From Mesorhizobium mediterraneum (GTDB lineage Bacteria; Pseudomonadota; Alphaproteobacteria; Rhizobiales; Rhizobiaceae), in contig NZ_NPKI01000015.1 of the NCBI RefSeq assembly GCF_002284565.1, forward strand, positions 1 through 64,000: a stretch of 64,000 nt of DNA, written 5' to 3'. Numbering within the stretch: the first letter of the stretch is position 1; the number at the start of each line of letters is the position of its first letter. A program made the translations under genes and the position numbers. The notes under the pieces are model-generated. The model was not told the origin of the DNA and did no database searches. It saw only the letters and a program-made list of their open reading frames with translations. Positions 27,554-36,102 of this stretch are shown piece after piece.

Positions 27554-27610
27554 CGCATATTCCTTCTGAGGAGATCGACTTCAACCTGTCGCAGGCCGCG
27601 AAACTGTTTT

Positions 27611-28579
27611 TCACCTGCCTGCACCTTTCACCTCCCCCGCACCCACGGCAAATTGTGCCGCCACCCTTCGCAGCCGGACGGCGATCGGCATGCCCATATG
27701 CCGAACCGCCGCCGGATCGCTGAGCGCCGTCCACACCGCCTTGAGCGGGGACCGCGCCTTGATGTGCTGGACCAGCGACAGGAACGACGCCGCCTTGCGC
27801 AGGCTGCGCGTGCGCCTTGCGAAAGCGGCCTCGGCCTTTGCGTCCATCGAATGAGTCCTGGCGAAAACGAGATCGGCCTTGCGCATCGCCTCGACGTGAT
27901 GAAGTTCGAGCACGCGGGAAATGGAGCCGGTCCGGATATGATAGACATAGCCGGTTGTCGGTTCGACCACGCATTTGCCGCCCTTCGCTAGAGCGCTGGC
28001 CAGCAGGATGTAATCTTCGCCGATGATCAGGCCTTCGTCATAGCGAAGCCCGTTTTCGTTCAAGAAACGTCGCTGGAAGATCGGCTTGAGATAGCCGAGA
28101 TTGAATCTCGATTCGAAGACCACATTGCCGGCGATAAAGTCCGCCAGCGAGATTTCACTCAAGCCCTCCAGATAGTCGGCAGGGAACATCGTCTCTTCGG
28201 CAACGCCGTCCTCGCGAACGACCTGGAGATTGTCGACCGCGATCTCGGCGCCCGCTTTCTCCGCGCGGTCAATCATGGTGCAGATTCGCCCGGGATAGAC
28301 CGCGTCGTCGGAATCGAGGACCGCGACCCATCTGCCGCGGGCAAGCTCAAGGCCGGCATTCCTGGCGCCGCCGGGGCCACGGTTTTGCTCAAGTGCGACA
28401 ACACGCACGATGTCTTCTGGGTAGGATCGCGCCAGATCGAGCGTCCGGTCGCCCGACTGGTCGTCGACGACGATGATTTCGACGCTGACATCACGCTGGG
28501 CGATGGCGCTGGCGATCGCCCGCTCGATGGTCAGCTCCGCATTGTAGGCGGCAATGATAAAGGTGACGTCAGGCTGCAC
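27611..28579 (-). CDS. exoO: Family 2 glycosyltransferase, ExoO-like
   Basis: A 322-residue GT2 enzyme. The donor-binding part begins VTFIIAAYNAELTIERAI, then VVDDQSGDRT and the DxD-like VAVLDSDDAVYP. The GEDYILLASAL segment and the C-terminal basic part match ExoO/ExoU-type glucosyltransferases of succinoglycan. The start is GTG 28579, with GGAAGGGGGCAAGC just before it; the frame upstream of that is only the complement of the next gene. It overlaps the neighbouring gene's 3' end by 11 bases. ExoO rather than ExoW/ExoU is a best guess. Confidence 0.82.
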   Translation of the reverse strand: MQPDVTFIIAAYNAELTIERAIASAIAQRDVSVEIIVVDDQSGDRTLDLARSYPEDIVRVVALEQNRGPGGARNAGLELARGRWVAVLDSDDAVYPGRICTMIDRAEKAGAEIAVDNLQVVREDGVAEETMFPADYLEGLSEISLADFIAGNVVFESRFNLGYLKPIFQRRFLNENGLRYDEGLIIGEDYILLASALAKGGKCVVEPTTGYVYHIRTGSISRVLELHHVEAMRKADLVFARTHSMDAKAEAAFARRTRSLRKAASFLSLVQHIKARSPLKAVWTALSDPAAVRHMGMPIAVRLRRVAAQFAVGAGEVKGAGR

Positions 28580-29522
28580 GCTTGCCCCCTTCCTGCGGCG
28601 AGGGCAGGCCATACTGGCGGATTTCACGCACACCGACGAGCCCGCTGACGACGCCGACATGCATGATGCCGCGAAGCACGCTGCGGTTCCTGCGCACGGG
28701 ATTGATGGCGACCGGGATTGCCGATGCGAAACAAAAGACCGCCTTTGCCGAGGCAAGGCCGACTTGCCTGACCAATGCGAGGCCACTCGCGTCGCGTCCG
28801 AGGAGATGCCCATGCGTCTGCCCGACGCGGAACCGGCGGCGGCGGAGCCAGTCGAATGCGGCTCTGGCGCGCGGCACCACTTCGTCGACCCAGGCCTGCG
28901 GCGAAAACGCGATGCGGCCGCCGGCCTTGACCATAAGGTCGAAGAATTCGGTGTCCTCGCCGCCGGTCTGGCCACGCGCGAGGCTGAATCGCCGGCCGCG
29001 CAGGCTGTCGGCGCCCATCCTGAGCAGAACGTTGCAGGTGTAACCAGTGCGGATCTCGCCGCGCACCCAGACGGGCAAGGTGGAGTGGAAATCGCCGCGT
29101 CGCATCCAGTCGGGCGCGTCCGGCCGATAGCGCGCCCGCACCGGTCCGAGCACTGCGGCGGCGCCACTCACTTCCGCCGTCGCAACCAGTTCGGCGAGCC
29201 ATCCGGATGATGCCGTTTCGTCGTCGTCGAGAAAGGCGACGAAATCCGACGTGCTGGCGTCAAGGCAGGCGTTGCGGGCGATCGAGATGTTGCGCGCCGG
29301 ACAATGACGATAGCTGACCGGCAGCTTCAACGTCTCCGCCAGCGTCGCCACCAGCAGCTCGGCCGTCGGTCCGTCATCATTGTCGGCGACAATGACGCGG
29401 ATGTCGAACCCCGAAGGCACATCCAGGGCGGCAATGGAGCGGAGCGTGTCGGCAAGCTCCGGCCGCCGAAACGTGCAGACGCAAATGTCGATGCTGCGTT
29501 TTTTGTCGGCCACACCCATCAC
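28569..29522 (-). CDS. exoM: Family 2 glycosyltransferase ExoM
   Basis: A 317-residue GT2 enzyme with DICVCTFRRPELADTLRS at the N terminus and DFVAFLDDDETASSGWL as its DxD region. GGEDTEFF and the basic C-terminal part with NPVRRNRSVLRGI are typical of ExoM, the transferase adding a glucose in succinoglycan assembly. It overlaps exoA (four bases) and exoO, so exoL-exoA-exoM-exoO form one transcription unit reading leftwards. Confidence 0.88.
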   Translation of the reverse strand: MMGVADKKRSIDICVCTFRRPELADTLRSIAALDVPSGFDIRVIVADNDDGPTAELLVATLAETLKLPVSYRHCPARNISIARNACLDASTSDFVAFLDDDETASSGWLAELVATAEVSGAAAVLGPVRARYRPDAPDWMRRGDFHSTLPVWVRGEIRTGYTCNVLLRMGADSLRGRRFSLARGQTGGEDTEFFDLMVKAGGRIAFSPQAWVDEVVPRARAAFDWLRRRRFRVGQTHGHLLGRDASGLALVRQVGLASAKAVFCFASAIPVAINPVRRNRSVLRGIMHVGVVSGLVGVREIRQYGLPSPQEGGKRAA

Positions 29523-30517
29523 GCCACCCTCCTACCCTGTGATCGCGGCCCAAGCAGTTGCAGCCAAAAGCCGACGGACCAGCCGAAATGCATGACCATT
29601 GCCGAAATCCCGGCAAGCGCACTGTCCGGATTGCGCTGGCTGATGGCGGTCCATACGCCATAGCCGAGACAAACCGACGCCCACACCAGAAGCGGTATGA
29701 CCGCCAGCCAATGCACGAAGAAAAAGGCAGAGAGAAGGACGACGGGGAATACCAGAAGCGGCACCATCTGCCGGACCTTCGGTATCATGCGGTGCTTGAG
29801 AACGTTCTTTGCCCGGCCGCGGCCATAGCCGAGATACTGGAAATAGAGGCCGGCGAGCGACGAGCGCGGGTAATAGATCATTTGCGTCTTGCCGCTCATC
29901 CAGATCCGGCAGCCGGCCTGACGGAGCCGGTAGTCGAGTTCCGCATCCTCGTTGTGGCTGAATGTCTCGTCATACCCGCCCACCGCCTTGAAGGCCGATA
30001 TCCGCATCAGCGCATGATGGCCGTGATCGACCCACTCGCCAGCCGAGAGATGCCGGTGCTTGGAGCCGCCCGTGCCGAGCTTGGAATTCTGTGCAGCCGC
30101 CACCGCTTTCTGCACCGTGCCGCTGCCGCTGGTCAGCATGGAGACGACGACCGAATCCGCGCCGGTGGCCAGCGCCTCCTCGACCAGCTGATCGCAATAG
30201 TCCAGGGGATAGCCGCCATGCGCATCGATGCGAATGAGATACTCAGCCCCTTCGCCGTAACTGGCAACGGCGAGATTGATCGCCGCGCTCTGGAGGCGCT
30301 TTTCATTGTGAAGAAGGATGATCCGCGGGTCCTTCCCGGCGATCTCCTCCACGATCGCCCTTGTGGCGTCCGTGCTGCCGCCATCGGCAACGACGATCCG
30401 GGCACCGAGCCTCTCGGCTGCTGGTCGAAGCTGGTCAACAAGCGCGCCGATGTGAGCCGCTTCGTTCAGGCACGGAATCACGATCAGGCTGGGCGCAAGC
30501 ATTTCGGTTTGCGTCAT
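29519..30517 (-). CDS. exoA: Glucosyltransferase ExoA
   Basis: A 332-residue GT2 enzyme followed by C-terminal membrane helices. Motifs: LIVIPCLNEAAHI, VADGGSTDAT and RIDAHGGYPLDY; acceptor part HNEDAELDYRLRQAG. Helices such as LVFPVVLLSAFFFVHWLAVI are in the last 90 residues. It matches ExoA, which adds the first glucose to the ExoY product. ATG 30517 is preferred; two in-frame ATGs upstream (30541, 30565) would overlap exoL. Confidence 0.9.
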   Translation of the reverse strand: MTQTEMLAPSLIVIPCLNEAAHIGALVDQLRPAAERLGARIVVADGGSTDATRAIVEEIAGKDPRIILLHNEKRLQSAAINLAVASYGEGAEYLIRIDAHGGYPLDYCDQLVEEALATGADSVVVSMLTSGSGTVQKAVAAAQNSKLGTGGSKHRHLSAGEWVDHGHHALMRISAFKAVGGYDETFSHNEDAELDYRLRQAGCRIWMSGKTQMIYYPRSSLAGLYFQYLGYGRGRAKNVLKHRMIPKVRQMVPLLVFPVVLLSAFFFVHWLAVIPLLVWASVCLGYGVWTAISQRNPDSALAGISAMVMHFGWSVGFWLQLLGPRSQGRRVA

Positions 30518-30542
30518 TGGCCCATGTCCATCCCTAGCCATC

Positions 30543-31715
30543 CTAAGCCAGTGCCTCGGCGGCATATGGACCGGGCACGGCCGTCAACCCGCGAAGCTTC
30601 TCGACGAGCGCTCGGCAATCGCTGCGATCATGGCTCCAGGTTCGCGGATTGCGGGCAAGAACACACGCCCGCAATTTCCCGAAACGATGCTGCTCCATAT
30701 CGCCCAAGGCGGCTTCGAGCGCCTCAGGCGTGGCTTTAGGCAAAAGAACGCCGATACCCTGTCGGTCGAGAAACCGGCCGGTTTCGGTGTTGCCCATCGA
30801 GATCGGCACCGCGCCGAAGCGGCAGCCCTCATAGAGGCGGTTGGGCAGCAGCCATTCGGAATTCAGCCCCTGCTCGAAAAAGTCGATGGCCCAGGAAAAA
30901 TGAACCTCGCGGTAGATCGTCGCCATGTCCTCGGGGTTCCGATAGGGCCCGCCAAACGAGAGCCAGGGCTCGGATTCGACGAAACCGTGAAAATCCGGAA
31001 ATTCGGAAAGCGCCGGACGGCCTCTGAGGATGATTTCGAAGCGCCCCTCGAGCCGTCGGGAAAATTCGGCCAGAAGCTCCAGGGAGCGGCGGCACCGGAG
31101 TGCGCCGAACCAGCCGATCCGCCAAGGCGGAGCGACGGGGGCCTCCGCCACTGTGCGATCATCCAGCAAAACCGCGGCAGGCTCGAAATATTTGTTTTCG
31201 AGCAGTTCGACCGGCGCGGCAATCTGCCCGAACGGCTTGAAATAGTTGGCGATGAAAGCCGGCGAACTGGTCACCAGGAGCTTTACATCCCTGGCCAGAT
31301 AGCGTTCGGCGCCGCGCATCGCCTTGCCCAGAAAGTCGTCGCGAAGCACCAGGCGATGGATATCGAGACACTCATAGACGATCGGCACCGTTGCCTGGAA
31401 CGCCGATCTGGCACGGCGGGCAAGCGCCAGCATTTCCAGATTGCGCGCGATGATGAGGTCGGGTCTTGGCATCGAACCGAGTTTCGAGACGATCGAGACC
31501 GCCGCCTTTGTGACCGCTGCCAGGCGCTGGCCGAATCGGCCGTCGCGCGTCGCGCCAAGATCGATCGGCTGCAAGCCCTCGACTTCGGCGATTGGGCTTG
31601 CTGTCCGACGGAAGCCCGCCAGTGTGACCTGGGCGCCGCCTGCCTTGAGCATTATGATCCGCCGGCGCACTGCCGGGTCGGAGACGTCGTGTACCAAGTA
31701 CAAGACATGCAGCAT
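30543..31715 (-). CDS. exoL: Glycosyltransferase, ExoL-like
   Basis: A 390-residue enzyme with a GT-B-like plan. The N-terminal part starts MLHVLYLVHDVSDPAVRRRI, and the C-terminal half has IGWFGALRCRRSLELLAEF and NRLYEGCRFGAVPIS. The start MLxxLYLVHDVSD fits ExoL of succinoglycan clusters as I remember it. It is the first gene of the exoL-A-M-O run, and is divergent from the flippase gene with a 129-base shared promoter region that holds TGC-N3-GCA elements. Confidence 0.8.
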   Translation of the reverse strand: MLHVLYLVHDVSDPAVRRRIIMLKAGGAQVTLAGFRRTASPIAEVEGLQPIDLGATRDGRFGQRLAAVTKAAVSIVSKLGSMPRPDLIIARNLEMLALARRARSAFQATVPIVYECLDIHRLVLRDDFLGKAMRGAERYLARDVKLLVTSSPAFIANYFKPFGQIAAPVELLENKYFEPAAVLLDDRTVAEAPVAPPWRIGWFGALRCRRSLELLAEFSRRLEGRFEIILRGRPALSEFPDFHGFVESEPWLSFGGPYRNPEDMATIYREVHFSWAIDFFEQGLNSEWLLPNRLYEGCRFGAVPISMGNTETGRFLDRQGIGVLLPKATPEALEAALGDMEQHRFGKLRACVLARNPRTWSHDRSDCRALVEKLRGLTAVPGPYAAEALA

Positions 31716-31764
31716 GAAAATTCGACCGCTGTTGGCCCGCCCGCAAGAATCCTAGTACAGCTCG

Positions 31765-31826
31765 TGCTGCATCGCAACATTTTTGGTGCAGCGTAGCAAA
31801 AATCCACGTTTTTTGTTGCGCTGCAA
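31765..31826. promoter_or_regulatory. TGC-N3-GCA elements in the exoL/flippase promoter region
   Basis: TGCTGCATCGCAACA (31765-31779) and TTGCGCTGCAA (31816-31826) lie between divergent exoL and the flippase gene. The first is identical, in inverted orientation, to the element before exoY (43201-43215). PhaR/AniA-type regulators in related bacteria recognise TGC-N3-GCA-like sites; that link is a guess. Confidence 0.5.
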
Positions 31827-31844
31827 AATTATTGCCGTAGTTTG

Positions 31845-33401
31845 ATGGTGGCATCGGGCGCGGGTCGGGACGTCGGACCGGCACAAAAATCAGGGACCCT
31901 GAATTTGCAAGCCAATGCATTCGACCCGCCAGAGGGCTCTCTCCGCAGATCGGTCGGACGCGGCGCTATCATCACGGCTTTGGCGCAATCGGTGCGGGTT
32001 GCGACGCAGATCGTCTCCGTCATCGTGCTGTCGCGCCTGCTGTCGCCGCAGGACTTCGGTGTGGTGGCGATGTGCGCACCGGTGCTTGCCTTCATCGCGC
32101 TGTTCCAGGATTTCGGCCTGACCCAGGCCACGATCCAGAAAAGCGGGATAAGGCATGAGGAGATCAACTACCTCTTCTGGGTCAATGTCGCGGTCAGCAC
32201 GTTGCTCGCTTGCGTGCTTGCCGGCTCGGCGCCGCTGGTCGCCGCTTTTTACGGCGAGCCGCGGGTGGCCGGTCTGGTGGCAGCGCTTGGGCTGCAGATC
32301 ATAGCCTATGGGCTGGGCGCCCAGCATCTGGCGCTGCTGACACGCCGCATGCAGTTCGGCCGCCTGGCCATCATCGACGTCGCAAGTGCCGTCGCCGGCC
32401 TCGTCGTATCGATCGCCTGGACTTTCATCGACCGTTCCTACTGGGCACTTTTTGCCGGCACGCTGACAACAGCCGTGCTGCCCACACTTTGCTTCTGGGC
32501 AAACTCGCGATGGCGCCCCAGCCTGCCGCGCAAGGTCGATGGCATCAGCGACCTGATCAATTTCGGCGCCGGCATCACCGGGTTCAATTTCACCAATTTC
32601 TTTGCCCGCAATCTCGACAATGTGCTGATCGGAAAATATTGGGGCGAAGCGCAGCTTGGGCTTTATGACCGGGCCTACAAGCTGCTTCTGTTTCCGTTGA
32701 GCCAGATCACCAATCCGCTGTCGAAGGTCATGGTGCCGGCTCTTTCCAGGCTGAAGGACGAGCCGGACCGCTACCGCAGCGCCTATCTTCGCGTCATGCC
32801 GCTGATCTTGCTGGTTGCACTTCCCGGTGTCGCCTTCGCCACCGCCATGTCCGACCTGCTGATACCGTTTGTGCTCGGCGAGCAGTGGCGGCAGAGTTCC
32901 AACATCTTCCTGGCGCTCGGTTTTGCCGGGCTGCTGCAGCCGCTCAACAACCCGGCGGGTTGGCTTTTCATCAGCCAGGGTCGCTCGGGCGATTTCATGC
33001 GCTGGGGCATCATAGCGGCCGTGACGTCGGTGCTGGCCTTCCTGGTCGGCCTGCCTTATGGCGCGTTGGGGGTGGCGATCGCCTATGCGATCAGCGAGTA
33101 TCTCAAAACACCTTTCCTGTGGCTGTATATCGGCAAGACCGGGCCGCTGCGGGCAAGCCACATGCTTCGCGCGGCAACGCCCTTCGTGCTTGGCGCGCAT
33201 CTGGCGCTTGCCGCGATCTGGTTTGCCAAGCCGCTGCTGCCGCAACAGCACATCGTCGCCATGGCGAGCGCGGTTGTGCTGTCCTACATGATCACCATCG
33301 TGACCGCGCTGGCGTTTGCGTCCGGCCGCGAAGCATTGCGGGAGGCTCTGAAACTCCTGCCGGCACGGGCGCCCGCGGCAGCACCAAGCGAGGCGAAGTA
33401 A
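31845..33401 (+). CDS. Polysaccharide flippase (Wzx/ExoT-like)
   Basis: A 518-residue membrane protein with about 14 hydrophobic helices. It resembles WzxC/ExoT translocases of the MOP exporter superfamily, with VLSRLLSPQDFGVVAMCAPV near helix 2 and GEAQLGLYDRAYKLLLFP in the middle. It moves lipid-linked repeat units across the inner membrane. ATG 31845 follows directly an in-frame TTG at 31842; no clear ribosome site. A hydrophilic N-terminal stretch of 45 residues precedes the first helix. Confidence 0.88.
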   Translation: MVASGAGRDVGPAQKSGTLNLQANAFDPPEGSLRRSVGRGAIITALAQSVRVATQIVSVIVLSRLLSPQDFGVVAMCAPVLAFIALFQDFGLTQATIQKSGIRHEEINYLFWVNVAVSTLLACVLAGSAPLVAAFYGEPRVAGLVAALGLQIIAYGLGAQHLALLTRRMQFGRLAIIDVASAVAGLVVSIAWTFIDRSYWALFAGTLTTAVLPTLCFWANSRWRPSLPRKVDGISDLINFGAGITGFNFTNFFARNLDNVLIGKYWGEAQLGLYDRAYKLLLFPLSQITNPLSKVMVPALSRLKDEPDRYRSAYLRVMPLILLVALPGVAFATAMSDLLIPFVLGEQWRQSSNIFLALGFAGLLQPLNNPAGWLFISQGRSGDFMRWGIIAAVTSVLAFLVGLPYGALGVAIAYAISEYLKTPFLWLYIGKTGPLRASHMLRAATPFVLGAHLALAAIWFAKPLLPQQHIVAMASAVVLSYMITIVTALAFASGREALREALKLLPARAPAAAPSEAK

Positions 33402-33439
33402 CTTGCACGGACATCCATACGAGAAGCAGGTCTGATCCC

Positions 33440-34462
33440 ATGCACTACCGATCGATCTCCGACATGAACGATGCGATTGTCAGGAACCTTCACCGGTTGC
33501 CGCGCGACATCGACCTGGTGGTCGGCGTTCCCCGAAGCGGGATTCTCGCCGCCACACTGCTCAGCCTGACGGCGAACATCCCGATGACCGATCTGGACAG
33601 CTTCCTGGCCGGAAAGATCTATACTTCGGGGGTCACCAAACGCCGCGCCGCGCTCGACCGGCAGGCCTCCGACATGCGCAAGGTTCTGGTGATCGACGAC
33701 AGCGTCAGCGGCGGTGCCGCGATGCGCGAGGCGCGCAGCCGGGTAGAGGCCGCCGGCATCAAGGCGGACTTCATCTTTGCCGCGGTGTTCGGCCTGCTGC
33801 CTCAGCACGAGGAAACTGACGTCGTCCTGGAAGTCGTGCCGCATCCAAGGATGTTCCAATGGAACTTCATGCACCACAAATTCCTCGCGCAATGCTGCGT
33901 CGACATTGACGGCGTGCTCTGCCTGGACCCGACCGAAGCCGAAAACGACGACGGCCCGGCCTATGAGAAATTCCTGAGCGAAGCACTGCCTCTGTTTGGC
34001 CCGACCCGCAAGATCGGCTGGCTCGTCACCAGCCGGCTCGAGAAATACCGCGCGCTTACCGAAGCATGGCTCGCAAAGCATGGCATCGCATACGACAGAC
34101 TGATCATGCTTGACCTGCCGAGCAAGGCGGAACGGCAACGGCTTGGCGTGCATGGCAGTTTCAAAGCCGATTTCTACCGCAAATCCGACGCCATCCTGTT
34201 CATCGAGAGCGAGCACCAGCAGGCCCTCAAGATCGCCAAGCTTTCCGGCAAACCGGTGCTGTGCGTCGAAACGCATCTGGTAACTTATCCCGATACGCTG
34301 TCGCTTCCGGCACTAGGACAGACGGCACGCAACCTTCCCAGCAGATTGCGGGGGATCAGTTCGCCTGACGGGCGCAAGACGGCAATCAAGACCGTGGCGC
34401 GCACACTGCTCGGCGAACGCGGCTACGAGACGCTCAAGAGCCGGATCAAAAGACCTGCTTGA
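33440..34462 (+). CDS. Phosphoribosyltransferase-HAD phosphatase fusion
   Basis: A 340-residue two-domain protein. Residues about 1-145 form a type I phosphoribosyltransferase: VVGVPRSGILAA near the start and the PRPP loop VLVIDDSVSGGAAM around residue 83. Residues from about 150 look HAD-like, with DIDGVLCLDP providing the nucleophile Asp-x-Asp, then WLVTSRLEK and a late acidic pair (ESEHQQALK). I do not know a named family for this fusion. In an EPS locus it could make or dephosphorylate a ribosyl precursor. ATG 33440 begins a natural domain start; the longer frame overlaps the flippase. Confidence 0.8.
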   Translation: MHYRSISDMNDAIVRNLHRLPRDIDLVVGVPRSGILAATLLSLTANIPMTDLDSFLAGKIYTSGVTKRRAALDRQASDMRKVLVIDDSVSGGAAMREARSRVEAAGIKADFIFAAVFGLLPQHEETDVVLEVVPHPRMFQWNFMHHKFLAQCCVDIDGVLCLDPTEAENDDGPAYEKFLSEALPLFGPTRKIGWLVTSRLEKYRALTEAWLAKHGIAYDRLIMLDLPSKAERQRLGVHGSFKADFYRKSDAILFIESEHQQALKIAKLSGKPVLCVETHLVTYPDTLSLPALGQTARNLPSRLRGISSPDGRKTAIKTVARTLLGERGYETLKSRIKRPA

Positions 34463-34476
34463 ATCCGATTCAGAAC

Positions 34477-35556
34477 TTAGGCGGCCTGCCGCGAAGGCTG
34501 CCGTGCCGCCCTGTCGAGCATCGAGAAGAAGGTCGCGAACTGACCAGCCGGATCGAGTTCCGGTCGCTCGGAGAATGCACGTGCCGCCGTTGAAAGCCGC
34601 CCATATTCCTGGCTGTCGGTCCACAGACGCCTGACCACTGCCACCCAATCGGCGAGCGGGGCGTCGTAATCCAGCACCACGCCACCGGAGCCGATCGCTT
34701 CGGGCAGGCCGCCACGACGCGAGCCGACGACGGGAATGCCGCTGCAATGGGCTTCCGACGCCACCCGGCCCCAGGCCTCTTCCCACTTGCTGGGGGCGAG
34801 CAGGATTTTCGTGCGGCCATAAACGGTTTTCATGTCGCTGGTCCGGCTCTCCAGCGTGACGTTGCCGAGCGGCGCGATCGTCTGCTCGATCCGGGCCCGA
34901 TGATCGTCGTCAAGCTTCCAGCTTTCAACGAATAGGAACGGGATTTCGGAGCAGGCGGCGGCAACGCGCACCGCAAGCTCGAAGCCTTTTTCCTCATAGG
35001 GATTTATCAGCGTGACAAATTCGCCTGTCGTCGGCGTGCTGTAGAGTGCGGGATTGATGGTCGGCGGTATAACCGTCGAATCGATATCGAATTTTGCCTT
35101 GTAGGTGCGCGCCGTGAATTCGGAATTGGCGATGTAAAGCGCCGAATGCAGCTCGCGCAGATCGCCGCCCAATTCGTGGAACTCGACGTTTCTGAGATAG
35201 ACGACCAGCGGCACGCCTTCGGCCTGCAGCGCCTTGCCGATCGGAACCGACTTGTGGCACTGGACCACGGCGACATCCGGCCTCAGCTTTTCGACGGCAA
35301 AACCCGCCGCCTCCCAGGGAAACCAGGCCCGCACGACCGGATAGCCCGGATAGCTGTCGATGACCGCGCGCTGTCTCAGAAGCTTCATCTTGGCGCGCGC
35401 CTTGTAGCCGAAAACGCCTTGGCCAAACAGGGCGGCGAGCACCGACGCCTCATGCCCGTGCTCGAGCAACTGCTCGGCAAGATGATGGGTGCTGGACTGG
35501 ACACCGCCGCTGAACTGGGGCGTGTAACCGTTGCCGCCTGCAAAAAGCACTTTCAT
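34477..35556 (-). CDS. Family 4 glycosyltransferase
   Basis: A 359-residue GT-B enzyme. The start MKVLFAGGNGYTPQFSGGVQ has the glycine-rich acceptor loop. The C-terminal donor site has LLAPSKWEEAWGRVASEA and the conserved Glu in SRRGGLPEAI. ATG 35556 follows AAGGAGCCGAAACC. It converges on the PRTase-HAD gene with 14 bases between the stops and shares direction with the GMC genes. It is not a standard succinoglycan gene, so it may add a residue specific to this EPS. Confidence 0.88.
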   Translation of the reverse strand: MKVLFAGGNGYTPQFSGGVQSSTHHLAEQLLEHGHEASVLAALFGQGVFGYKARAKMKLLRQRAVIDSYPGYPVVRAWFPWEAAGFAVEKLRPDVAVVQCHKSVPIGKALQAEGVPLVVYLRNVEFHELGGDLRELHSALYIANSEFTARTYKAKFDIDSTVIPPTINPALYSTPTTGEFVTLINPYEEKGFELAVRVAAACSEIPFLFVESWKLDDDHRARIEQTIAPLGNVTLESRTSDMKTVYGRTKILLAPSKWEEAWGRVASEAHCSGIPVVGSRRGGLPEAIGSGGVVLDYDAPLADWVAVVRRLWTDSQEYGRLSTAARAFSERPELDPAGQFATFFSMLDRAARQPSRQAA

Positions 35557-35652
35557 GGTTTCGGCTCCTTGTCGCATTCTCAAGTTTACGAGCGATGACG
35601 CATTGCTTGTTAACGCATGGCTTGTTCACGCGTGATGGCTTGCGACCCGCTT

Positions 35653-36102
35653 TCAGGCATCCTGTTGCATCTCTAAATTGGCGAACGGATTGGTGCATGG
35701 CTGCCATCCGGTGAATCGGATCGGATCGGTTGGCGAACTGCGCCGGGCATAGTCGGTCAGCATATGGAACTCGGCAATAACCCAGCGGTCGAAATGGCTC
35801 AGATCTTCTTTTTTCTGGTCGGGGAGAAACCGGCGTGCGGCGCCCAATTTCAGCTCTTCAAGCAGAGTGACCGCATCGCCCAGCTTTTTGTTTGGAAATA
35901 TCCAGGGGTTCCGCTTCTGGAATTCCAGGACGAACTGCTGCAGATGTTCGATGCGCATGTTCAGCCTGCCGAAATATCTTTCGAGCGTGACGCGCACCAG
36001 GTCCTCGTCCGAAAGCGAGGAAACGGCGGCATAGGCGATGCCGGTCGAAGCAACTCCGCCAGCCATGATGGCCAGTGCCGCGCGCCGCGAAACCTTGATC
36101 AT
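35653..36102 (-). CDS. Tat-type small subunit of a GMC dehydrogenase
   Basis: A 149-residue protein starting MIKVSRRAALAIMAGG, a twin-arginine signal with a short hydrophobic region. The mature part is helical and without cofactor motifs (RWVIAEFHMLTDYARR and FTGWQPCTNPFAN are notable). This pattern resembles the small (gamma) subunits of FAD-dependent glucose or gluconate dehydrogenases, which carry the Tat signal for the flavoprotein. ATG 36102 overlaps the GMC stop as ATGA, so the two are translationally coupled. Confidence 0.7.
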   Translation of the reverse strand: MIKVSRRAALAIMAGGVASTGIAYAAVSSLSDEDLVRVTLERYFGRLNMRIEHLQQFVLEFQKRNPWIFPNKKLGDAVTLLEELKLGAARRFLPDQKKEDLSHFDRWVIAEFHMLTDYARRSSPTDPIRFTGWQPCTNPFANLEMQQDA